Source: Desulfobacteraceae bacterium
GTDB taxonomy: Bacteria > Desulfobacterota > DSM-4660 > Desulfatiglandales > Desulfatiglandaceae
Assembly (NCBI GenBank): GCA_011048855.1
Contig: DSCZ01000560.1
Location: 1 to 14,951, forward strand
Direction of reading: 5' to 3'
Length of the DNA: 14,951 bases
In this document: positions 1-7,165 of the stretch, piece after piece
Position numbering within the stretch: position 1 is the stretch's first letter
Layout: every line of letters starts with the position of its first letter
Made by a program: the position numbers and the translations under genes
Notes under the pieces: model-generated
Database searches by the model: none
What the model was told of the DNA's origin: nothing
The model's input: the letters and a program-made list of their open reading frames with translations, nothing else

Positions 1-78
1 GAGTACGTCGCACAAGAAAACCCGCAGTTTGACGTAGAGATTGGGCAAAAGAACCATTTCCGGATGGAAACTAAGTAA
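1..78 (+). CDS. C-terminal fragment of an unidentified protein (cut by the window edge)
   Basis: Frame 1 is open from the first base and ends at a TAA at 76-78, giving 25 residues that end in FRMETK. The composition is mixed and protein-like (acidic, basic and aromatic residues), and the reading direction agrees with the next gene downstream. No domain can be recognised from so short a tail, so no function is assigned. It could be a chance open stretch; extending the sequence to the left would settle this. Confidence 0.42.
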   Translation, partial: EYVAQENPQFDVEIGQKNHFRMETK

Positions 79-129
79 CAGATGCGACAGGGGTCTTGGT
101 TATTGGAAATTCAAACATCAAAAAGAAAC

Positions 130-192
130 TATACTTATCAACAGATACCTATTAACAGATAACTATTAACGATTAACAGATAACCAGCAACC
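130..192. repeat. Degenerate 7-bp-period tandem array upstream of the EamA gene
   Basis: From 130 to 192 the sequence can be cut into nine consecutive 7-mers in one phase, several of the form ATTAACN or GATAACN. The 13-mer ATTAACAGATAAC occurs exactly at 151-163 and again at 172-184, which is 21 bp (three units) apart. The array is AT-rich and lies in the spacer between the first fragment and the permease gene. It resembles in kind the short tandemly repeated heptamers known from cyanobacterial genomes, but no relationship is claimed. Its function is unknown. Confidence 0.7.
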
Positions 193-263
193 GGGCCGGC
201 GGCGTCGCTCTGTGGTAGATGACATTTTCATGGGGCTGTGGTAGAAAAATATGTTGGAACAAA

Positions 264-1190
264 ATGCGGGAGGATGAAGCTTTTTTGAATAGATACTTCA
301 CGGTATATCTCCAACTGCTTGGAACCGGCTTCTTCTGGGGTGGAACCTTCGTGGCAGGCAGGATCGTCGCCCGGGACGTAGGACCCTATTCCGCTTCCTT
401 CATGCGTTTCGCACTGGCTTCGGTGATGCTCCTGGCCGTCGTCTACAGGATGGAACATCGGCTGCCAAAACCTCGAGCAGCGGACATCCTGCCGTTGATC
501 CTGATGGGTATGACCGGGGTCTTCGCCTATAACGTATGCTTCTTCAAAGGCCTCCAGCTCATAGACGCAGGCAGGGCCGCACTCATAGTCGCAAACAACC
601 CGGTGTTCATTGCGCTTTTCAGCGCCATCCTGTTCAAGGAGCGCCTGACCGTTTTCAGGGTGGCGGGCATCATTCTTTCTGTAACCGGTGCCATGGTCGT
701 AATCTCCAGGGGAAATTTGATCGAAGCCCTGAGCGGAGGCATAGGCGCCGGCGAGTTTTGGATTCTCGGTTGCGTTGCGAGCTGGGTTTCCTATTCGCTT
801 ATCGGAAAGACCACGGTCGCCCACATCTCCCCGCTTGTATCGGTCTGCTATTCATCCATCGCCGGGACCGTGATGCTGACTTTGCCGGCCTTCTCTGAAG
901 GGCTTTCGAGTCAGATCGTAAATTTCGGCCTCAGTGAATGGGGAGGCCTTATCTATCTTTCCCTGTTCGGCACGGTGCTGGCGCTGACCTGGTATATAGA
1001 AGGCATCAAACGCATAGGCCCCACAAAAGCGAGCATATTCATCAACTTCGTACCTGTAAGTGCTGTGTTTCTATCGTTTCTGATTCTTCATGAACCTCTC
1101 ACATACTCCCTTCTGGCGGGGCTGGTGCTTGTCAGCTCAGGAGTTTACCTCACCAATGCCCGGCTTCGCCTTCAGGGCTCGGCTGGTTAG
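264..1190 (+). CDS. EamA-family (drug/metabolite transporter superfamily) membrane permease
   Basis: A polytopic inner-membrane protein of about 308 residues with roughly ten hydrophobic segments in two tandem EamA repeats, as is usual for 10-TM DMT carriers. The first repeat starts at LGTGFFWGGTFVAGR and includes the family-typical stretch ending in a helix, FKERLT and a further helix (ALFSAILFKERLTVFRVAGI). The second repeat starts at GEFWILGCVASW and ends with the matching FLSFLILHEPLT. Such carriers mostly export amino acids, metabolites or drugs; the substrate cannot be told from sequence. The start at 264 is preferred because the first helix follows about 20 residues later; an in-frame ATG at 219 would add 15 atypical residues, and neither has a strong ribosome-binding site. 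Heptamer arrays flank the gene. The next gene downstream is a serine dehydratase, but a 194-bp spacer argues against a tight operon. Confidence 0.9.
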   Translation: MREDEAFLNRYFTVYLQLLGTGFFWGGTFVAGRIVARDVGPYSASFMRFALASVMLLAVVYRMEHRLPKPRAADILPLILMGMTGVFAYNVCFFKGLQLIDAGRAALIVANNPVFIALFSAILFKERLTVFRVAGIILSVTGAMVVISRGNLIEALSGGIGAGEFWILGCVASWVSYSLIGKTTVAHISPLVSVCYSSIAGTVMLTLPAFSEGLSSQIVNFGLSEWGGLIYLSLFGTVLALTWYIEGIKRIGPTKASIFINFVPVSAVFLSFLILHEPLTYSLLAGLVLVSSGVYLTNARLRLQGSAG

Positions 1191-1200
1191 GGTTGGTGGC

Positions 1201-1216
1201 GCCGCTGCGCAGCGGC
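1201..1216. other. Perfect 16-bp GC palindrome after the EamA gene
   Basis: GCCGCTGCGCAGCGGC is its own reverse complement and begins 10 bp after the EamA stop codon. As RNA it can form a short GC stem. The following bases are T-rich in a 7-bp rhythm but lack an uninterrupted U tract, so this is at best a weak terminator; a protein-binding site or a repeat remnant is equally possible. Confidence 0.45.
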
Positions 1217-1219
1217 ATT

Positions 1220-1349
1220 GGTTATTCGTTATTTGTTATCCGGGAAAAGGTTAAAGTGCGAAATCCGAATATCGAAATTCGAAACAAATTCAAATCTCAA
1301 AATACAAATACTTAAAACAAAAAACAACTATTAACTATTAATTCATAAC
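1220..1349. repeat. Degenerate 7-bp-period arrays between the EamA and serine dehydratase genes
   Basis: Two blocks share a 7-bp rhythm. At 1220-1240 there are three T-rich 7-mers of the form NGTTATN. From 1259 to 1349 there are 13 consecutive 7-mers in one phase, grading from CGAAATC-like units on the left, through AATACAA-like units, to TATTAAC-like units on the right. The right end resembles the array at 130-192; AACTATTAAC occurs in both. The block fills most of the 194-bp spacer. No gene, RNA or convincing promoter was seen in it. Confidence 0.68.
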
Positions 1350-1384
1350 GATCAGAGTCGTTTTTATCGACGCGCGGTGAAAAA

Positions 1385-2587
1385 ATGCAGTCATTGTGCG
1401 AATTGTACCGATACGGTATGGGGCCCTCCAGCAGCCATACCATGGGCCCCAGACGGGCGGCGGAACGTTTCCGCAGCAAGAATCCCGGTGCGCATTGGGT
1501 GGAAGTCGTACTTTACGGAAGCCTGGGCTTGACAGGCAAGGGCCACCTGACCGACAAGGCCGTTGAAGGCGGTCTCTCCCCGCTTCCCTGCGAAATAATC
1601 TGGAGCGAGAAATCTCTTTCCTTCCATCCGAACGGGATGCGTTTCCAGGCACTGGATGCTGAAGGAAACATAAACGCCGAATGGTCGGTTTACAGCATCG
1701 GCGGGGGAGAATTGCGGGAAGAAGGCCGGGCTGATTCCGAAACTGCGGATATCTACACCCAGCACACCATGGCGGAGATACTGGCTTGGACGGCCTCCCG
1801 GGGCAAGCCCATGTGGGCGCTCGTTGAAGAAACCGAAGGTCCTTCGATATGGCGGCACCTTGAATCCTGCTGGGAAAAAATGAAGAATGCCATAAACGCC
1901 GGGCTGGACAGCGAGGGCAGCCTTCCCGGCCCCCTCCATCTGCAGCGAAAAGCCGGCAGCATACTGGCGCAGGCCGGACGCCTGAGAAAAGCCGAAAAAC
2001 GCACGGGGTTCCTGGCCGCTTATGCCCTGGCCGTCGCCGAAACAAACGCCGGAGGCGGCTTCGTCGTAACGGCCCCGACCTGTGGGTCATCCGGCGTACT
2101 GCCGGCGGTGCTGCACTATCTGCATGGACAAGAGGGCATCAAGATCCAACGCATTTACAAGGCTCTTGCAACGGCCGGCCTCGTGGGAAACCTGGTCAAA
2201 CACAATGCTTCCATTTCCGGCGCTGAGGTTGGCTGCCAGGGCGAAGTCGGCGTCGCCTGCGCCATGGCCGCCGCCGCGGCCGCACAGATGATGGGAGGAA
2301 CCCCGCACCAGGTTGAATATGCCGCTGAAATCGGCCTTGAACATCACCTGGGCCTGACCTGCGATCCGGTCATGGGACTTGTGCAGATCCCGTGCATCGA
2401 ACGAAACGTTTTTGCCGCCATAAGCGCCCTTGCAAGTGCAGAATTCGCCCTCCTGACAGATGGACGCCACATGGTAAGCTTCGATCAAGTCGTCGAAGCG
2501 ATGAAACAGACAGGGCACGACCTGCCATCTCTTTACCGCGAGACGGCCCGTGGGGGGCTCGCCAGGGTGTACCGGCCCGAAGCATGA
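1385..2587 (+). CDS. sdaA: L-serine dehydratase (L-serine ammonia-lyase), one-chain [4Fe-4S] type
   Basis: Converts L-serine to pyruvate and ammonia in the cytoplasm, using an oxygen-sensitive [4Fe-4S] cluster rather than PLP. The N-terminal beta domain starts with GMGPSSSHTMGPRRAAERF (from residue 11); the alpha domain carries TAPTCGSSGVLPAV, GAEVGCQGEVGVACAMAAA and LTCDPVMGLVQIPCIERN. Cys284, Cys326 and Cys337 have the 42- and 11-residue spacings of the three cluster cysteines in characterised family members. At 400 residues it is shorter than E. coli SdaA (about 454), and it ends in YRPEA with no terminal cysteine, unlike the Legionella enzyme, whose C-terminal cysteine reaches the cluster. 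The ATG at 1385 is preceded only by a weak GTGAAAAA. It lies 60 bp upstream of a P1-family hydrolase on the same strand, probably co-transcribed. Confidence 0.93.
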   Translation: MQSLCELYRYGMGPSSSHTMGPRRAAERFRSKNPGAHWVEVVLYGSLGLTGKGHLTDKAVEGGLSPLPCEIIWSEKSLSFHPNGMRFQALDAEGNINAEWSVYSIGGGELREEGRADSETADIYTQHTMAEILAWTASRGKPMWALVEETEGPSIWRHLESCWEKMKNAINAGLDSEGSLPGPLHLQRKAGSILAQAGRLRKAEKRTGFLAAYALAVAETNAGGGFVVTAPTCGSSGVLPAVLHYLHGQEGIKIQRIYKALATAGLVGNLVKHNASISGAEVGCQGEVGVACAMAAAAAAQMMGGTPHQVEYAAEIGLEHHLGLTCDPVMGLVQIPCIERNVFAAISALASAEFALLTDGRHMVSFDQVVEAMKQTGHDLPSLYRETARGGLARVYRPEA

Positions 2588-2647
2588 TGAACCCCGGTCG
2601 AGCCGACTTCTTTTTAATCGCGCAATACTGAATAGAAAAGAGATGAA

Positions 2648-3622
2648 ATGAAAGCAATTGATTTTACCGAAATCGATGGAATTCAAATCGGGAACGCCGA
2701 GGATTTGAACGCTGCAACCGGCTGCACGGTTGTTATCTGTGAACAGGGTGCGGTTGCCGGCGTCGATGTTCGTGGAGGAGCGCCTTCCACAAAGGAAACG
2801 GACCTACTGAACCCCCTGAATCTTGTACAGAAAATCCATGCGGTGGCCCTGTGCGGGGGCAGCGGGTTCGGGCTGGATGCCGCTTCCGGCGTAATGCGGT
2901 ACCTCGAAGAAAAAGGGGTCGGGTTCGATGTCCAGGTCGCCCGGGTCCCGATCGTCTGCGGCGCCGCGCTCTTCGACCTGGCCATCGGGGACCCCCTCGT
3001 AAGACCCGATAAGGAAATGGGCTATAAGGCTTGCCTTGATGCCGGATCAGCTCCCTCCAGGCAAGGAAACGCCGGAGCGGGAGCCGGAGCCACCGTCGGC
3101 AAAATCCTCGGCATGGAGCGGGCGATGAAAAGCGGGCTGGGGTGCCACGCCTTGCAGATCAGGGATCTTAAGATAGGGGCCGCGGTTGCGGTGAACTGCC
3201 TGGGGGATGTGATCGACCCGGCAAACGGCATAAGGCTTGCCGGACCGCTCGACGACGATGGAGGCAAACCGGGGAGCACCGAAGAAATCATGACAGCCTC
3301 TTATGCGGACAAAAAGAATCTGAATCTCTTCAGCGGAAACACGACCATCGGAGTCGTCGTCACCAATGCGGCACTCACAAAGTCCGAAGCGTCTAAAATC
3401 GCTTCGATGGCTCAAAACGGGTATGCTACAACCATTCGGCCCGCGCATTCGATGTATGACGGGGATACGGTGTTTGCAATGTCTACGGGTTGTGTCGCAG
3501 CCGATCTGACCACTGTCGGGTTCCTTGCGGCAAGGGTGGTCGAGCGTGCGGTCATCTCCGCAGTTAAAAAGGCAGCCCCCCTCTGCGGACTTTCGAGTTA
3601 TTCGGATTTGATGGGGTCGTAA
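2648..3622 (+). CDS. P1-family (MEROPS S58, DmpA/NylC-like) self-processing aminopeptidase/amidohydrolase
   Basis: A 324-residue member of the Ntn-like S58 hydrolases, which include L-aminopeptidase/D-esterase DmpA, beta-peptidyl aminopeptidases and the nylon-oligomer hydrolase NylC. Family signatures are the N-terminal TDLLNPLNLVQKIHAVALCGGSGFGLDAASGVMRYL, the glycine-rich GNAGAGAGATVGK and SGNTTIGVVVTNA. By analogy with NylC, self-cleavage is expected between Asn231 and Thr232, with Thr232 as the N-terminal nucleophile; DmpA itself uses serine. Length fits the family (about 310-370). No signal peptide is visible, so a cytoplasmic enzyme is expected. An AAAAGAGA ribosome-binding site lies 5 bp before the ATG. 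Together with the serine dehydratase it may serve peptide or amino-acid turnover, but the substrate is unknown. Confidence 0.92.
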   Translation: MKAIDFTEIDGIQIGNAEDLNAATGCTVVICEQGAVAGVDVRGGAPSTKETDLLNPLNLVQKIHAVALCGGSGFGLDAASGVMRYLEEKGVGFDVQVARVPIVCGAALFDLAIGDPLVRPDKEMGYKACLDAGSAPSRQGNAGAGAGATVGKILGMERAMKSGLGCHALQIRDLKIGAAVAVNCLGDVIDPANGIRLAGPLDDDGGKPGSTEEIMTASYADKKNLNLFSGNTTIGVVVTNAALTKSEASKIASMAQNGYATTIRPAHSMYDGDTVFAMSTGCVAADLTTVGFLAARVVERAVISAVKKAAPLCGLSSYSDLMGS

Positions 3623-3691
3623 ATACCATCCCAGCCATCCGGTATTTCCGGGCGGACACAACTTAAAGGATTATATTAAAAGAAGGATTAT

Positions 3692-4588
3692 ATGGATCGG
3701 ATGAATCTGCTGGTGACAGGATCAAACGGTCAACTCGGGCAGACTCTGTGCAGTCAAGCCGCAGCGCAGGGCTTGTCGGTGATGCCGGCACGGCGCCCGG
3801 AATTTGACATAACCGACCCTGAGAGGGTGGAAAAAGTCCTCCAACGATCCAACGCCTCGATCGTTGTAAACGCCGCAGCATACACCGCGGTGGATCAAGC
3901 CGAAGACGACCGGGAAAACGCTTTCAGGGTAAACCGTGACGGCCCCGCTCTTCTTGCCTCCTGCTGCTGTAAGCTTGACCTTCCGTTGATCCACATATCC
4001 ACCGATTACGTCTTCGATGGAACCAAGAGAGACCCTTACGTGGAAACGGACCCGGTCAACCCGGTGAACATATATGGCGAGAGCAAGGCCGCAGGGGAAA
4101 AAGAAGTCCGCACGCGGCATGAACATCATATCATTCTCCGCACGTCTTGGCTTTATGGACTGCAGGGCGGCAATTTTGTAAAGACGATGCTTCGGCTCGG
4201 AATGGAAAAAAAGGAAATCCGCGTCGTCTCCGATCAATTCGGCTGCCCTACCAGCGCTGGAGAACTCTCTTCATGCATCCTGGCAATCGCAGCCCATATT
4301 CTGGCCGCCAAACCGACCCGCTGGGGCACTTACCATTGTTGCGGCAAAGGCCGAACTTCCTGGTACGGGTTTGCCCGGGAAATATTCGATATCGCCGGAA
4401 GGCACCTGGATCTAAGGGTAAATCGTGTTATTCCTGTGACTACAGAAAAGTTTCCGACCAGGGCCCGGCGCCCGGCCAATTCCGTCCTCGACTGCTCCGC
4501 CGTAGGAAGGTATTTCGGCTTTTTCCCCGCACCCTGGCGCGAGCCTTTATCCGGTTTGATTGAACATCTGGCTTCATCCATGGTATAA
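3692..4588 (+). CDS. rfbD: dTDP-4-dehydrorhamnose reductase (RmlD)
   Basis: Last step of dTDP-L-rhamnose synthesis: NAD(P)H-dependent reduction of dTDP-4-dehydro-L-rhamnose, cytoplasmic. It is an extended SDR of 298 residues, the usual length. The Rossmann motif LVTGSNGQLGQTL starts near residue 6; NAAAYTAVDQAEDD and HISTDYVFDG follow; the catalytic pair is Tyr128-xxx-Lys132 (YGESK). The C-terminal half has the RmlD-typical HIILRTSWLYG and VVSDQFGCPTSAGEL. The ATG at 3692 has AAGGA four bases upstream; an ATG at 3701 (MNLLVTG) gives the more canonical N-terminus but poorer spacing. rmlB follows after a 63-bp gap with its own promoter-like sequence. rmlA and rmlC are not in the window. Confidence 0.95.
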   Translation: MDRMNLLVTGSNGQLGQTLCSQAAAQGLSVMPARRPEFDITDPERVEKVLQRSNASIVVNAAAYTAVDQAEDDRENAFRVNRDGPALLASCCCKLDLPLIHISTDYVFDGTKRDPYVETDPVNPVNIYGESKAAGEKEVRTRHEHHIILRTSWLYGLQGGNFVKTMLRLGMEKKEIRVVSDQFGCPTSAGELSSCILAIAAHILAAKPTRWGTYHCCGKGRTSWYGFAREIFDIAGRHLDLRVNRVIPVTTEKFPTRARRPANSVLDCSAVGRYFGFFPAPWREPLSGLIEHLASSMV

Positions 4589-4589
4589 T
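4560..4589 (+). promoter_or_regulatory. Candidate sigma-70 promoter for rmlB
   Basis: TTGAAC (4560-4565), an 18-bp spacer and a perfect TATAAT (4584-4589), which overlaps the rmlD stop codon. Transcription would start near 4596, leaving about 56 nt of leader before rmlB. A second candidate, TTGACA (4616-4621) with TATAGG 18 bp later, would give a nearly leaderless message and is less likely. Confidence 0.5.
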
Positions 4590-4651
4590 TTTTTTTGGTG
4601 TTTAACTTTTGAATTTTGACAGCAAGCAATTAATTTTTCTATAGGAATGCC

Positions 4652-5764
4652 ATGAACAGCTCAAATCAAAACAGACCATTAAAAATCCTGGTGACAGGCG
4701 GCTGCGGATTTATCGGAGCCAATTTCATCCGTCATGCGCTCGAAATACGGCCGGCCTGGCGAATCGTCAACCTGGATGCGCTCACATATGCAGGAAACCC
4801 TTCCAACCTGAGCGGCCTCCCGCACCAACAGGTTGAACGGTACCGCTTCGTCCATGGAGACATCCGCGACGGCGATTTTTTATTTAATATTTTTTCGCAA
4901 AAACCCATCGACGCCGTGGTCCATTTCGCGGCCGAATCCCATGTGGACAGGTCGATCCTGGGGCCTGAAGCCTTCGTGGAAACAAACGTACTGGGGACTT
5001 TTCGTCTTCTCGAAGCTGCCAGGTGTCACTGGGAGAAAACCGGAAAACCCGACGGTTTTCGGTTCCTCAATGTATCGACCGACGAAGTTTACGGGTCACT
5101 GGGATCTGAAGGATATTTTGTGGAAACCACCCGCTACGACCCGTCCAGCCCTTACTCCGCGTCAAAGGCCGCGGCCGACCATTTCGTACGCGCCTACCAT
5201 CGGACGTACGGCCTCCCAACCGTGATTACAAACTGCTCGAACAACTACGGTCCGTACCAGTTTCCGGAAAAGCTGATTCCATTGATGATCCTCAATATCG
5301 TGGAACAAAAACCGCTCCCGATTTACGGGGATGGTAAAAATGTAAGAGACTGGCTCTATGTCATCGACCACTGTGAAGCACTTATCCGCGTTCTTGAACA
5401 AGGCAGTCCCGGGGAAACTTACAATATCGGAGGAAACGAAGAAAAGACCAATATCGACATCGTCAGGGCGCTTTGCACCGCGATGGACAAACGGCTCAAC
5501 ACCCACAAAGAACGCTGCTCCGCCCATGATTTGATAAGCTTCGTTAAAGACCGCCCGGGCCACGACCGTCGCTACGCCATAGATGCGACCAGGATACAAA
5601 TCGAGCTTGGCTGGGCTCCCAGGTATCGCTTCGAAGAAGCGCTTGAAAGCACGGTTGACTGGTACCTGGGCAATATGGACTGGGTCGATTCGGTCCGCAC
5701 CGGCCGTTACCGGGAATGGATCGAAAAACAATACGGCGGCTCGACCCTCGTCGCGGGAAAGTGA
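4652..5764 (+). CDS. rfbB: dTDP-glucose 4,6-dehydratase (RmlB)
   Basis: Converts dTDP-D-glucose to dTDP-4-dehydro-6-deoxy-D-glucose with bound NAD+, the second step toward dTDP-L-rhamnose and other 6-deoxysugars of O-antigen or capsule. It is an extended SDR of 370 residues, close to the usual 350-360. Visible features in order are the dinucleotide motif GGCGFIG (16-22), HFAAESHVDRSI, the catalytic STDEVYG with Thr143-Asp144-Glu145, Tyr168-xxx-Lys172 (YSASK), and NCSNNYGPYQFPEKLIPLMI. AGGAA lies just upstream of the ATG. It follows rmlD on the same strand and is convergent with the ABC importer operon; the 242-bp spacer after it holds no gene and no convincing terminator. Confidence 0.96.
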   Translation: MNSSNQNRPLKILVTGGCGFIGANFIRHALEIRPAWRIVNLDALTYAGNPSNLSGLPHQQVERYRFVHGDIRDGDFLFNIFSQKPIDAVVHFAAESHVDRSILGPEAFVETNVLGTFRLLEAARCHWEKTGKPDGFRFLNVSTDEVYGSLGSEGYFVETTRYDPSSPYSASKAAADHFVRAYHRTYGLPTVITNCSNNYGPYQFPEKLIPLMILNIVEQKPLPIYGDGKNVRDWLYVIDHCEALIRVLEQGSPGETYNIGGNEEKTNIDIVRALCTAMDKRLNTHKERCSAHDLISFVKDRPGHDRRYAIDATRIQIELGWAPRYRFEEALESTVDWYLGNMDWVDSVRTGRYREWIEKQYGGSTLVAGK

Positions 5765-5781
5765 CCGGGCAAGAGGATTTC

Positions 5782-5796
5782 GCGGATACAATCCGC
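5782..5796 (+). other. Short perfect inverted repeat after rmlB
   Basis: GCGGAT and ATCCGC are exact reverse complements separated by three bases, 17 bp after the rmlB stop. The stem is only 6 bp and no U tract follows, so it does not meet the pattern of a rho-independent terminator. It may help define the message end or be chance. Confidence 0.3.
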
Positions 5797-5866
5797 TCCC
5801 ACAGAACATTAAGGGTAAATTCCATCTCCGCAGTATGGGAGTGTCGAAACGTAGTTTTGACATGTC

Positions 5867-5997
5867 TGAAGTTCCCGCAGCGAAGCTCCCCGGCGCAGCG
5901 GGAAAAAAAGCTGTTAGCTCTTAGCCGTTAGCCATTGGCAGGCCGGAATCGGAAGGCACTGCATGGAAAACAGCCGGCACCGAGCCCTGCGCCGAGT
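5867..5997 (+). repeat. Composite dispersed repeat, copy A (diverged, carrying a heptamer insert)
   Basis: TGAAGTTCCCGCAGCGAAGC (5867-5886) matches copy B exactly. GGAAGGCACT (5951-5960), TGGAAAACAG (5964-5973) and four degenerate CCGNNN hexads (5974-5997) match the second half of the element. Between the halves lies an extra A-rich stretch and a 7-bp-period block (5911-5938). GAAGTTCCCGCAGCG also opens an imperfect GC stem that closes with CGCAGCGGG. The element occupies the 242-bp spacer between the convergent rmlB and ABC-importer genes. It looks like an older, interrupted copy of the element at 10845 and 14845. Confidence 0.7.
5911..5938. repeat. Heptamer array inside repeat copy A
   Basis: Four consecutive 7-mers; the first three have the form CNNTTAG and the fourth is degenerate. 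The 7-bp period and the TTA core match the arrays beside the EamA gene, although the surrounding bases are GC-richer. It interrupts the composite repeat at the point where copies B and C are continuous, suggesting insertion or local expansion. Confidence 0.6.
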
Positions 5998-6006
5998 GAA
6001 AAAAAG

Positions 6007-7089
6007 TTATACGAGGGCCATGCATTTTTCAGGGTCAAGGTGAAGATAAACCTTCTGGCCTTCTTCCTGCGGCATGTAATGGGTCATCTGGGCCCTTATC
6101 GTGGTCGCGTTCACCGATATGAAAACAAACAAAAAGTTTCCGAGATAAGCCTTGTTGGTTATGGTTCCCTCGATAACATTCTCTGATTCCTGTGGAGGAT
6201 CGGAAAAGACCTGGACGTCCTCCGGCCGTATCGAAGCGAATACGCGTTCTCCTGCCTGAGGCTGCATCCCGCTGGAGAGACTGCACAGCAGCCTGTCGGT
6301 GAATTCGGTTTTCACCCGGGCTTTCCGGGTCGCATCAAGCACTTCAACGACTTCTCCGGAGATGAAATTCATCGTGCCGATAAAATCGGCCACAAACCTG
6401 TCAGCCGGCCTTTCATATATTTCCCTGGCATTTCCGATCTGCACTACATTGCCTGAATCCATGACCGCGATGCGATCCGAAATGACCATGGCTTCCGCCT
6501 GGTCGTGGGTCACGTAAACCGCGGTTATCCCCATTCTGCGGACGAGATTCTTGATCTCGAAACGCATTTTCTCCCTGAGTTTCGCATCCAGATTGCTCAA
6601 GGGCTCATCCAGGAGCAGAACCTTCGGATTTCTTACAAGGGCCCTGGCAAGGGCCACCCGCTGCTGCTGTCCTCCACTCAGCTGTCCAGGGTAACGATTC
6701 TCCAGTCCTGCCAGCCCGACGAGTTCAAGCACATTTTCAACCATTTCGCGGATCTGCTTGGAAGGAAGCTTCTGCAGCTTCAAACCATAGGCCACATTAT
6801 TGAAGACTTTCATGTGGGGCCATACCGCATAGTTCTGAAACACCATGCCGATCCCCCGCCTGGAAGGTGGCACAAAGCCCTGCGCGAGCATCGATTTGCC
6901 ATCGATGACGATATCCCCGTCCTCCGGTTTTTCCAGCCCGGCGATGCAGCGCAGTGTAGTTGTTTTACCGCACCCGCTGGGGCCCAAAAGCGTAAGCATC
7001 TCCCCTTTTCCAATATCGAGATCGATGTGGTTGACCGCGGTGACTTTACCGAAGCGCTTAAACAGGTTTCTGACCTCTATGAATGCCAT
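6007..7089 (-). CDS. ABC importer ATP-binding protein (FbpC/PotA class)
   Basis: Cytoplasmic ATPase of 360 residues that drives the importer encoded just upstream. Walker A GPSGCGKT is at 36-43, the Q-loop glutamine at 85, signature LSGGQ at 137-141, Walker B LLLDE at 158-162 and the switch histidine at 195 (VTHDQAEA). After about residue 235 comes a C-terminal TOBE-type regulatory region, as in Fe3+, polyamine and related importers. All catalytic residues are intact. GGAAAGGAG precedes the ATG. The gene is last in the order binding protein, permease, ATPase, and starts 76 bp after the permease stop. The substrate is not fixed by this subunit. Confidence 0.95.
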   Translation of the reverse strand: MAFIEVRNLFKRFGKVTAVNHIDLDIGKGEMLTLLGPSGCGKTTTLRCIAGLEKPEDGDIVIDGKSMLAQGFVPPSRRGIGMVFQNYAVWPHMKVFNNVAYGLKLQKLPSKQIREMVENVLELVGLAGLENRYPGQLSGGQQQRVALARALVRNPKVLLLDEPLSNLDAKLREKMRFEIKNLVRRMGITAVYVTHDQAEAMVISDRIAVMDSGNVVQIGNAREIYERPADRFVADFIGTMNFISGEVVEVLDATRKARVKTEFTDRLLCSLSSGMQPQAGERVFASIRPEDVQVFSDPPQESENVIEGTITNKAYLGNFLFVFISVNATTIRAQMTHYMPQEEGQKVYLHLDPEKCMALV

Positions 7090-7165
7090 CCGAATTTTCT
7101 CCTTTCCGCCCTTGCTCCGGTCCAGTGACCGGTGCCCCAGGATGAGGGGATAAAGGACGGTATTT

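Noticed and set aside
1259..1349. Tandem array considered as a CRISPR or iteron set
   Set aside because: The unit is 7 bp with no separate spacers, no cas genes are present, and no replication initiator gene is nearby.
1349..1367. ACGA...TCGT followed by a T run upstream of the serine dehydratase, considered as a terminator
   Set aside because: The stem is 4 bp plus a possible wobble pair, too weak to call.
1338..2090. A 250-residue minus-strand open frame opposite the serine dehydratase
   Set aside because: The plus strand carries an unmistakable enzyme with conserved motifs; the antisense product is rich in Arg, Pro and Cys and looks like a shadow of GC-rich coding sequence.
2592..2616. 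GTCG-AGC-CGAC followed by TTCTTTTT between the serine dehydratase and the P1 hydrolase, considered as a terminator
   Set aside because: The stem is only 4-5 bp and the U tract is interrupted; at most a weak attenuator.
5887..5910. GC stem followed by seven A residues after rmlB, considered as a terminator
   Set aside because: The A-run follows the stem on the plus strand, so neither strand has a U tract on the correct side.
6505..7128. A 207-residue plus-strand open frame opposite the ABC ATPase
   Set aside because: It is antisense to Walker A, signature and Walker B motifs of the real gene, and its own product has no recognisable motif.
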